Shown piece by piece: positions 1 to 5,463 of a stretch of 8,617 bases of DNA; position 1 is the stretch's first letter, and the number at the start of each line of letters is the position of its first letter. Source of the DNA: an uncultured Clostridia bacterium (GTDB lineage Bacteria > Bacillota > Clostridia > UBA1381); assembly GCA_944391635.1 (NCBI GenBank), contig CALXUL010000118.1:1-8617 (forward strand). The letters run 5' to 3'. The notes beneath the pieces are model-generated. The model did no database searches, was not told the DNA's origin, and saw only the letters and a program-made list of their open reading frames with translations. A program made the position numbers and the translations under genes.

Positions 1-916
1 GTATATCAAGCCCGGCAGGACATGGCATACAATATCCGCACGCTGTACAGGCAACAAATGGTTTGCTGTCAAAAACCTGCTTTGCTTTTGCCAGTATATT
101 AAGCTCAAGGCGGGACAGCATCCCCACCTTGGCTTTGTCAGCAAGGGCGAGATTATCCTCGACCTGTTCCATAGCGCCCATACCGCTTAAAAGAAGGCTT
201 ACCTCCGGACGATTCCAGAGAAAAGAGAGTGCAAAATCTACCGGGGTACGGCTTTTGCCGAGCGTTTTTTTCACTTCAGCAGGCGGATTTGCAAGTCTTC
301 CGCCTAAAAGCGGCTCCATAATAATGACATCCAAGCCTTTGCTTTTAGCATACTCAAGTCCGGCAATACCAGCCTGATGGTCGATATTTATATAATTTAG
401 CTGTATCTGACAAAATTCCCATTTATCCCAGCCGTTAATAATTGTTTTAAACGAGTCAAGGCTGTCATGGAAAGAAAAGCCGATATGACGGATTTTTCCT
501 TCATTTTTTAAAGCCAGAGTACGCTCTAAAAGACCGAGTTTCAGTACATGCTCCCATCTTTCAGAATCGAGAGCATGAAGCAGATAAAAATCAATGTAAT
601 CTGTACCGAGCTTAGAAAGCTGGTCGTTAAATATCCTGTCAAAGTCCTCGGGGGTGTTTACTTCCCAAACCGGGCATTTTGTTGCGAGTAATATGTCCTT
701 TCTGTGATTTTTGACGATGGTCTTGCCGAGGAAATCCTCACTTTGTCTGTTATGGTATGGATAAGCGGTATCATAATAATTTATACCGCCGGAAAATGCA
801 CGCTCAAGCAGTCTTTCGGATGTTTCAAAATCTATCTTATCATCTTTTGTTGGAAACCGCATACAGCCGTATCCGAGAACCGAAACTTTTTCTCCGCATA
901 ATGACCTGTACTGCAT
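1..916 (-). CDS. Aldo/keto reductase with C-terminal 4Fe-4S motif (3' end missing)
   Basis: A reading frame runs from an ATG at 914-916 to the window edge, about 305 codons with no stop, so the C-terminus lies outside. It is a probable cytoplasmic NAD(P)H-dependent oxidoreductase of the aldo/keto reductase TIM-barrel family; the substrate cannot be told. The catalytic tetrad is recognisable as D49 and Y54 in the segment YYDTAYPYH, K80 in LATK and H114 in YLLHALD. A late segment, LLSGMGAMEQVEDNLALAD, is typical of the family. Residues 290-299 read CTACGYCMPC followed by P, a cysteine cluster typical of the ferredoxin-like tail in the Fe-S subgroup common in anaerobes. AAGGAGG at 924-930 sits 7 bases before the ATG, which fixes the start, and it overlaps the pyrE stop. 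The gap to pyrE is 12 bases, so this is a downstream gene of the same operon. The family call is secure; the physiological role is unknown. Confidence 0.93.
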   Translation of the reverse strand, partial: MQYRSLCGEKVSVLGYGCMRFPTKDDKIDFETSERLLERAFSGGINYYDTAYPYHNRQSEDFLGKTIVKNHRKDILLATKCPVWEVNTPEDFDRIFNDQLSKLGTDYIDFYLLHALDSERWEHVLKLGLLERTLALKNEGKIRHIGFSFHDSLDSFKTIINGWDKWEFCQIQLNYINIDHQAGIAGLEYAKSKGLDVIIMEPLLGGRLANPPAEVKKTLGKSRTPVDFALSFLWNRPEVSLLLSGMGAMEQVEDNLALADKAKVGMLSRLELNILAKAKQVFDSKPFVACTACGYCMPCPAGLDI

Positions 917-928
917 AAATCTGCCTCC

Positions 929-1591
929 TTAGAAAACACAGTAATCCGACATATACTGCTCCATAAGAGCTACCACATTTTTATAATCTGGATTAGCTGA
1001 TAAATACTCATGGATATCGCGCACATCAATTATAGAATGAACTGTAATTCCGAACTCATCACTAACCTCGTCAACAGCGGTGCGGCCGGGGGTTTTGCCG
1101 ACTTCACAGCGGTTTACCGATATAAACATGTCGGTTACGCTGAGCTTTGCTGCGCCTGTAAGATGTGGCATTGTTTCGCGTACAGCAGTACCTGCGGTAA
1201 TAACGTCTTCTATAATAATAACTCTGTCGCCGTCTGCGGGCTTGTAGCCAACCAGGCTTCCGCCTTCGCCGTGGTCTTTTACCTCTTTGCGGTTAAAGAA
1301 ATAGGGTTTGTCAATGCCGTATTCCGAAAAGAGGCTGCTGGCTGTTGCGGTAACAAGTGGAATGCCTTTGTAGGCAGGTCCGAATAAGGCGTCAAAATTT
1401 TCACCGCAGCAATCTTTCACCAGTGCGGCATAGAATTTCCCAAGTGCTGCAATTTGAGCGCCGGTGCGGTAATTGCCGGTATTTACAAAATAGGGAGTGC
1501 GTCTGCCGCTTTTGGTTACGAAATCTCCGAACCTCAGAACATCTGCTCCCATCATAAATTCAATAAATTCTTTTTTTTCTTTAGATAACAT
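929..1591 (-). CDS. pyrE: Orotate phosphoribosyltransferase
   Basis: This 220-residue enzyme transfers ribose-5-phosphate from PRPP to orotate to give orotidine 5'-monophosphate, the fifth step of de novo UMP synthesis, in the cytoplasm. The PRPP-binding motif VIIIEDVITAGTA is at residues 124-136. The flexible catalytic loop, FNRKEVKDHGEGG at 99-111, keeps K102, K105 and H107. The N-terminal segment TKSGRRTPYFVNTGNY (26-41) and FGPAYKGIPL (70-79) are close to the E. coli type of PyrE. Length is normal for the family (about 210-225). The start is supported by AAGGAG just upstream of the ATG at 1589-1591. That site overlaps the stop codon of the sigma-factor gene, leaving about 10 bases between the genes and suggesting translational coupling. 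No other pyrimidine gene lies in the window; the neighbours are a sigma factor and an aldo/keto reductase. Confidence in the product is high. Confidence 0.96.
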   Translation of the reverse strand: MLSKEKKEFIEFMMGADVLRFGDFVTKSGRRTPYFVNTGNYRTGAQIAALGKFYAALVKDCCGENFDALFGPAYKGIPLVTATASSLFSEYGIDKPYFFNRKEVKDHGEGGSLVGYKPADGDRVIIIEDVITAGTAVRETMPHLTGAAKLSVTDMFISVNRCEVGKTPGRTAVDEVSDEFGITVHSIIDVRDIHEYLSANPDYKNVVALMEQYMSDYCVF

Positions 1592-1601
1592 ATACTTCTC
1601 C

Positions 1602-2342
1602 TTAATCTCGGAAATACAAATTCCGCAGTTTTTTTAATATCTTTTTTTCAAGCCGTGAAATATACATTTGTGAAACATTCCAGTCAGCGGCTATTTTGCT
1701 TTGGCTTTCTTCTTTATAAAAACGTTTATGAAGAAATTGTGCCTCGCGTTCTGTGAGGGTGGAAAGGCAATATTCGATAAAATCCGAATCCTCCACCATC
1801 ATATAGCCGTTTTCATCATGACCTATAAGGTTTGATAAAACCAGAGCGCCGTCTGCATCAGCTTCCTGTTCAAGTGATTGGACAAAAGAGCAGCCTCCGG
1901 CTTCATAGGCGTTTTTAAGAGTATCGGCAGGGATATTAAGCGCACGAGCAATCCTTTGTTCGGATACAGGACTGTCATAGCGGCGCTTTATCCGTTCAGC
2001 CTTATAGAAAATCTCATAGAGTTTTCGCGGAATGCGGATAAAATTACCTTTATCACGAAAATACTTTCGTATTTCTCCCATTATTGTTGGTGTGGCAAAG
2101 GTAGCAAATTTAACGCCCCTGTCCGGGTCAAAACGTTCTACAGCATAAATCAGTCCCATACAGGAAACCTGGAAAATATCATCATATTCAATACCGCGGT
2201 TTATAAACCTTCGCGATAAGATTTCAGCAATATAGATATATGAATCAACAATTCTGTTTCTAAGTTCAATATCGCCGTTTTTACAATATTGACTGAAGAG
2301 TTCGTATTCATTTACGGCCGGGCTTTTTAGTTGAGCTGCCAT
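1602..2342 (-). CDS. RNA polymerase sigma factor, SigB/SigF/SigG subfamily (SigB-like)
   Basis: An alternative sigma factor of 246 residues from the chosen start, directing RNA polymerase to a subset of promoters. Region 2 (about 29-100) holds the core-binding and -10 recognition segment; its end, FATFATPTIMGEIRKYFRDKG, is diagnostic of the SigB/F/G group. Region 3 spans about 103-175. Region 4 (190-242) has the helix-turn-helix SQSKIAADWNVSQMYISRLEKKIL. The stretch ADADGALVLSNLIGHDENGY (161-180) resembles B. subtilis SigB more than SigF, so I lean to SigB-like, but subtype needs a phylogeny. The ATG at 2340-2342 is preceded by AAAGGA at 2352-2357 with a 9-base gap. A TTG at 2364-2366 could extend the protein by 8 residues but lacks a better site. 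It lies 13 bases after a membrane-protein gene. Notably, no rsbV/rsbW or spoIIAA/spoIIAB lies next to it. Confidence 0.93.
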   Translation of the reverse strand: MAAQLKSPAVNEYELFSQYCKNGDIELRNRIVDSYIYIAEILSRRFINRGIEYDDIFQVSCMGLIYAVERFDPDRGVKFATFATPTIMGEIRKYFRDKGNFIRIPRKLYEIFYKAERIKRRYDSPVSEQRIARALNIPADTLKNAYEAGGCSFVQSLEQEADADGALVLSNLIGHDENGYMMVEDSDFIEYCLSTLTEREAQFLHKRFYKEESQSKIAADWNVSQMYISRLEKKILKKLRNLYFRD

Positions 2343-2355
2343 AAAAATCAATCCT

Positions 2356-3027
2356 TTATTTTTCAATTATCAAGTTTGCTGCTGTTTTGGCATTTTCAAA
2401 CTGAAGATTAAGTTCTTCATCCTCAAGTTCGGAATTGCGCGGATTTCGGATAAGCAGATACTGCTCCTCCAAATTAAGACCAAGCTGCTCAAAGTATGTG
2501 CAGCCGGAAAGCGATACAGCATATGGGACGCCGTCGGCTTTGGATACTTCAGAGTCATCCGGCATAACAGATGCCCATTCCGAAACAGGCAGGAACAGTG
2601 AATCATAGCTTTCACCGTTAAGATATGTATTTACTAAGTCCTTGGACATTATAAAGATAAAGCTTTCCCCTGCTGAAAATTCAAGCATAAGCTTGGTAGA
2701 CATAGCCATTTCATATTGAGGATCAGGATTTTCATTGCCTATATTAAGCTGTTGAAAATATACATTTTGCTCGTTGTCAGCGTTTGTGTCGGCGATAATC
2801 TCGGACAGGGAGGAAGAAATATTATTAATGCTCTCTTCCGCAAAAGTAAGAGGTCCGGCATAGGTTATATATAGATCATAATCGATTTTGTTGGCGCATT
2901 GAACGGCGGTTGTTATAATTAGAATAACCGCAAATAATGTGCCAAGTGTGTGCCATTTATAATATTCCCAAAAATAGGACCACCAGGCACGGGAAAAGCG
3001 TTTTGGTATAGTTCCGTACTTTTCCAA
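2356..3027 (-). CDS. Single-pass membrane protein of unknown function, first gene of the sigma operon
   Basis: I do not recognise this 223-residue protein. It has a short, basic and aromatic cytoplasmic N-terminus (WWSYFWEYYKWH at 15-26), one membrane helix at about 27-43, and an extracytoplasmic domain of about 180 residues rich in acidic and polar residues. A cysteine at 44 follows the helix but the context AVQC is not a convincing lipobox. The segment KLMLEFSAGESFIFIMSKD (112-130) faintly recalls extracellular solute-binding proteins, so a degenerate binding or sensing domain is conceivable; this is inference. The start is TTG at 3025-3027: an in-frame TGA lies three codons upstream, the next in-frame methionine comes after the membrane helix, and AAAGGAG lies 11 bases upstream. 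It heads an operon with the SigB-like sigma factor, so a role in controlling that sigma is possible but unproven. The N-terminus looks too short for a classical anti-sigma domain. Confidence 0.82.
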   Translation of the reverse strand: MEKYGTIPKRFSRAWWSYFWEYYKWHTLGTLFAVILIITTAVQCANKIDYDLYITYAGPLTFAEESINNISSSLSEIIADTNADNEQNVYFQQLNIGNENPDPQYEMAMSTKLMLEFSAGESFIFIMSKDLVNTYLNGESYDSLFLPVSEWASVMPDDSEVSKADGVPYAVSLSGCTYFEQLGLNLEEQYLLIRNPRNSELEDEELNLQFENAKTAANLIIEK

Positions 3028-3060
3028 AGGACATCACGCTCCTTTATGATGCGGTGCAAT

Positions 3061-3090
3061 TATAGAGAAAAATCACACTAAGCCTCTATA
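3061..3090. repeat. 7-bp inverted repeat in the sigma operon leader
   Basis: TATAGAG at 3061-3067 and CTCTATA at 3084-3090 are perfect inverted copies with a 16-base spacer. They lie inside the untranslated leader of the minus-strand operon, between the predicted transcript start and the ribosome binding site. This could be a leader hairpin or a downstream operator. The arms are AT-rich and the loop is long, so chance is a real alternative. Confidence 0.35.
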
Positions 3091-3114
3091 TTAAATATAA
3101 TATTTATTTAAATT

Positions 3115-3143
3115 ATTATAGCATAAAAAGGCAAAATAATCAA
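3115..3143 (-). promoter_or_regulatory. Extended -10 promoter of the membrane protein-sigma-pyrE-aldo/keto reductase operon
   Basis: On the minus strand, TTGATT (3138-3143) and TATAAT (3115-3120) are separated by exactly 17 bases. TGC just before the -10 box makes it an extended -10. This is a housekeeping-type promoter. Transcription would begin near 3108, giving a leader of about 80 bases before the TTG start at 3027. It shows no SigB-type GTTT...GGGTAT pattern, so autoregulation by the operon's own sigma is not evident here. Confidence 0.8.
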
Positions 3144-3147
3144 CCTA

Positions 3148-3176
3148 TTTTTCGCCCTATTGGTAAGGCGGAAAAA
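3148..3176. repeat. Imperfect GC-centred dyad upstream of the sigma operon promoter
   Basis: CGCC (3153-3156) and GGCG (3167-3170) flank a 10-base centre. They are extended outward by TTTTT and AAAAA, with one extra G at 3171 breaking symmetry. It is the only GC-rich patch in an otherwise AT-dominated spacer and ends 4 bases upstream of the minus-strand -35 box. Its position suits a regulator site. It is not followed by a T-run on either strand that would make it a good terminator. Confidence 0.35.
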
Positions 3177-3250
3177 ATATTTACATTTCATTCATATAAA
3201 AGACATAATGTGCATTAAAGAGGTTTATTAAAATAATAAATTTATTCTAA

Positions 3251-3281
3251 AAATAATAACTTGGCAATAAAATTATTATTT
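3251..3281. repeat. 9-bp inverted repeat just upstream of the AraC-gene promoter
   Basis: AAATAATAA at 3251-3259 and TTATTATTT at 3273-3281 are perfect inverted copies around a 13-base spacer. The right arm ends 3 bases before the plus-strand -35 box, where an autoregulatory operator might sit. The arms contain no G or C, so the background chance of such a match in this region is high. Confidence 0.3.
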
Positions 3282-3284
3282 CTC

Positions 3285-3313
3285 TTGTTTGGGGTTTGTA
3301 AATGTGGTATAAT
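3285..3313 (+). promoter_or_regulatory. Extended -10 promoter of the AraC-family regulator gene
   Basis: TTGTTT (3285-3290), a 17-base spacer, and TATAAT (3308-3313) preceded by TGG give an extended -10 housekeeping promoter. The start of transcription would fall near 3320, about 30 bases before the ATG at 3352. The ribosome binding site GTGAGG (3341-3346) is 5 bases before the ATG and is moderate. An overlapping reading as a SigB-type promoter is discussed as a finding. Confidence 0.8.
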
Positions 3314-3351
3314 TTAAAAGAGTTATTATATGTTTTTTTTGTGAGGTTGTT

Positions 3352-5310
3352 ATGAAAAAAAGCCTGGTAAATAAAAATAGGAATTTAAGAGAGAAACTGG
3401 TTATATTTAATTTCCTCTTGATTATCTTAATCGTTGCAACAAATATTATTTCCTTTGCGGTTTATAACAGAATGAACTATAAGGAGAATATAGAAATCAC
3501 ACAATATAATGCAATAGCACAGATAGGCAATTCCTATGAAACAATTATAAAATATGCTCAGAATACAATAATTAAGAATGCATACCATGAAAAAGCGATA
3601 AGTGATGTTATTGGAAGCTTTGAATCAAGTGTAGTCGACAAAATTTCTGCAATAAAAGCGCTTGAGGGTGTAATAGTGCAGGGAGATTATTTACACTCTG
3701 ATTATCTTTATATAAGTGATAAGGATGTCATATGCTGCAGTTTTAATACATATAACAAAGTGAGCGATTCTAACGGGCTTGAAGGTTTTTTTGATGCGGA
3801 GATTATAAACAAAGCTATGGATAATGGTTCATATTTATCCCCGCCAAGGAAAATACCAGAACTTGATGCTGTTGTCGTAACAATGGCGTTGAAAATCTAC
3901 GCGTCAAATGATAGGGTTGGAGTATTTGCTGTAAATATAAACATTGATGAACTAAATAGTCAGATTATAAATACTAAAAGCATAAATAATGAAAATGTTA
4001 AAATAGTAATATATGATGAATTTGGAGAGATTTTTTATGGTGATGATAAGGACATCGCGAAAGATGCAATCATTACTGACTATAATTCTCAGACCCTTGG
4101 CTGGAGGTTTTCATACATACAAAGCGGCGCACACTACAGTATTTTAAATCAGAAGTCCGTTTGGTTCTTGATTTGCTCCGTATTTGTCCTGTTTTTGAGC
4201 TTTATAATTTCTGTAATAGTAATTAATAAGTCTACAAAATCAGTCAGCAATATTATTTCAACTTACTATAAAGATATATGGAAAAGATTATTAATGGAAG
4301 ATGTTAGTATTGACGATGGTTTAATGGACGAGATAGCAAAACAAAACTCAAGTATAATACAATCAGATTATATAGTTGCGGTATGCGAAAAACAACAGAT
4401 TGAGTTACAAGGCAGTAATATGATTTTTGTGCAGATGCCGAATGAAGAAACAGCAATTATAGTAAGGCGGTGTGATATAAAAGAGTTTTATGCTATTGCT
4501 GAACAATACGATGATACTTATATAGGATTAAGTTCTGATAAAAGCAGTATTGTTTCTATGCACAGCGCCTATGTTGAAGCGAGAGAGGCATTAAAATATA
4601 AGATTTATTCAGGTAAGAAGATAATTGAGTATGAAAGTATAAAATCTGACGGTAGTGTGTACATATATGATTACAGCCTGGAAAATAAGATTATCAATAA
4701 TCTTGTAGCAGGGAATGCAAAAGCTTGCGAAGAATACATTAGCGCATTTTTTACACGTTTAAAATGCTCACCGATTGAAGATAGCAAGATACTAAATGAA
4801 GCTTATCAGCTGCAAAACGCAATTTTAAAACAATTGTCCGCATTGCCTGTATCAATTGATATAGGCAGCGTTTATATGGATTTTGCTAACATTTCGTATG
4901 CTCAGTTTGAGGATGAACTTATCGAAATGGCAGAGAGTATATGCAGAGAATTGTCGGACTACACACAAAAGGATACGAAAAACAGTGATATTGATGAAAA
5001 AGTCATGAATGAAATCGATGCAAACTTTACAAAGGAAGATTTTTGCCTTGACTTTTTAGCTGAAAAGCTTGGTGTTGGAAAATCTTTAGTTTCAGGAATA
5101 GTAAAACGAAAAACGCAGAAAAAGTTTTCCGAGCATATCAATGATAAAAGGATAGAATATGCGAAAAACCTACTTATTGAATCTGATGAAAGTATAGAAT
5201 TAATTTCCAGAAAATCCGGTTTCAGCTATTCATATTATTTTATTAAGGTTTTTAAAGAAAAGGAAGGCGTAACGCCTAAACAATACAGGATTTCGAGGAA
5301 AAAACAATAA
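3352..5310 (+). CDS. Membrane-bound AraC-family transcriptional regulator with extracytoplasmic sensor domain
   Basis: A 652-residue one-component sensor-regulator. It has a short basic N-terminus (MKKSLVNKNRNLREK), a first membrane helix at about 16-38, an extracytoplasmic sensor at about 40-267 of probable Cache-like type (judged by position, not by a motif), and a second helix at about 269-291. A cytoplasmic linker follows, and then the AraC DNA-binding domain at about 550-648. The two helix-turn-helix units are near 564-588 (LDFLAEKLGVGKSLVSGIVK) and 613-646 (IELISRKSGFSYSYYFIKVF, then GVTPKQYR). The linker segment SSIVSMHSAYVEAREALKYK is typical of the two-membrane-helix AraC regulators of Firmicutes, many of which control carbohydrate uptake or extracellular enzymes. 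It has its own promoter and terminator. The gene is visibly richer in A and T than the minus-strand operon. Its likely targets, by proximity, are the surface-protein genes downstream. The ligand is unknown. Confidence 0.92.
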   Translation: MKKSLVNKNRNLREKLVIFNFLLIILIVATNIISFAVYNRMNYKENIEITQYNAIAQIGNSYETIIKYAQNTIIKNAYHEKAISDVIGSFESSVVDKISAIKALEGVIVQGDYLHSDYLYISDKDVICCSFNTYNKVSDSNGLEGFFDAEIINKAMDNGSYLSPPRKIPELDAVVVTMALKIYASNDRVGVFAVNINIDELNSQIINTKSINNENVKIVIYDEFGEIFYGDDKDIAKDAIITDYNSQTLGWRFSYIQSGAHYSILNQKSVWFLICSVFVLFLSFIISVIVINKSTKSVSNIISTYYKDIWKRLLMEDVSIDDGLMDEIAKQNSSIIQSDYIVAVCEKQQIELQGSNMIFVQMPNEETAIIVRRCDIKEFYAIAEQYDDTYIGLSSDKSSIVSMHSAYVEAREALKYKIYSGKKIIEYESIKSDGSVYIYDYSLENKIINNLVAGNAKACEEYISAFFTRLKCSPIEDSKILNEAYQLQNAILKQLSALPVSIDIGSVYMDFANISYAQFEDELIEMAESICRELSDYTQKDTKNSDIDEKVMNEIDANFTKEDFCLDFLAEKLGVGKSLVSGIVKRKTQKKFSEHINDKRIEYAKNLLIESDESIELISRKSGFSYSYYFIKVFKEKEGVTPKQYRISRKKQ

Positions 5311-5332
5311 AATAAAAAAATAATAATTTTTT

Positions 5333-5368
5333 AAAAGCATAATAAAATTTTTTTATTATGCTTTTTTT
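5333..5368 (+). terminator. Intrinsic terminator after the AraC-family regulator
   Basis: A perfect 15-bp stem (5333-5347 with 5351-5365) closes on a 3-base TTT loop and is followed by further T residues to 5368. The stem has only two G-C pairs, but its length and the T-run make it convincing. It starts 22 bases after the stop codon. It should separate the regulator transcript from the SLH-protein unit that starts at 5393. Confidence 0.85.
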
Positions 5369-5374
5369 ATTATG

Positions 5375-5400
5375 ATTTTCCTATATTTTCTATTGAAAAT
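5375..5400 (+). promoter_or_regulatory. Candidate activator site: 10-bp-phased direct repeat abutting the SLH-gene -35 box
   Basis: ATTTTCCTAT (5375-5384) is followed directly by ATTTTCTAT (5385-5393), two near-identical copies one helical turn apart. An inverted copy of the core, GAAAAT, is at 5395-5400. The repeat ends at the -35 box (5393-5398), which is where many AraC-family activators bind. The regulator encoded just upstream is the obvious candidate binder. The low-complexity AT background makes this suggestive only. Confidence 0.35.
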
Positions 5401-5421
5401 GCACAAAAATTAGCGTAAAAT
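5393..5421 (+). promoter_or_regulatory. Promoter of the SLH surface-protein unit
   Basis: TTGAAA (5393-5398) and TAAAAT (5416-5421) are separated by exactly 17 bases, a housekeeping-type promoter without the extended TG. Transcription would begin near 5428. The leader of about 35 bases ends in a strong ribosome binding site, GGAAGGAG (5451-5458), 5 bases before the ATG at 5464. Confidence 0.75.
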
Positions 5422-5463
5422 TACAAGTAAATAGAAAAAAAGTAACAAAAGGAAGGAGAAAAG

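Larger units (their letters stand above)
3028..3351. other. Divergent promoter region between the sigma operon and the AraC regulator gene
   Basis: This 324-base gene-free stretch is very AT-rich. It holds one strong promoter facing each way (3115-3143 on the minus strand, 3285-3313 on the plus strand), three dyads listed separately, and a short AT-only palindrome AATAAATTTATT at 3235-3246. The roughly 140 bases between the two promoters contain no convincing small gene on either strand. I see no riboswitch or RNA gene. Confidence 0.7.

Noticed and set aside
63..901. Plus-strand open frames opposite the aldo/keto reductase
   Set aside because: The minus-strand frame carries the full catalytic tetrad and Fe-S motif; the plus-strand frames are low-complexity shadows.
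1010..1557. Plus-strand open frames opposite pyrE
   Set aside because: They are antisense to a clearly conserved enzyme, have no ribosome binding site of note, and their translations look like no known protein.
2343..2366. Upstream TTG start for the sigma factor, adding 8 residues
   Set aside because: It would overlap the preceding gene by 11 bases and place AAAGGA inside the coding region, whereas the ATG at 2342 has that site at a proper distance.
2370..2615. Second minus-strand frame inside the membrane-protein gene
   Set aside because: It is out of frame with a longer protein that has a coherent membrane architecture, and has no convincing ribosome binding site.
2356..3027. Calling the membrane protein a classical anti-sigma factor
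   Set aside because: The cytoplasmic part is only about 26 residues and shows no RsbW/SpoIIAB kinase, zinc-finger or RsgI-type motif that I can see; only the gene order suggests the role.
3028..3108. Riboswitch or attenuator in the sigma operon leader
   Set aside because: The roughly 80-base leader has only one weak long-loop hairpin and no terminator-like stem with a T-run, and no known riboswitch core is visible.
3235..3246. AT-only palindrome AATAAATTTATT as an operator
   Set aside because: In such AT-rich DNA a 12-base A/T palindrome is easily expected by chance, and it does not abut either promoter.
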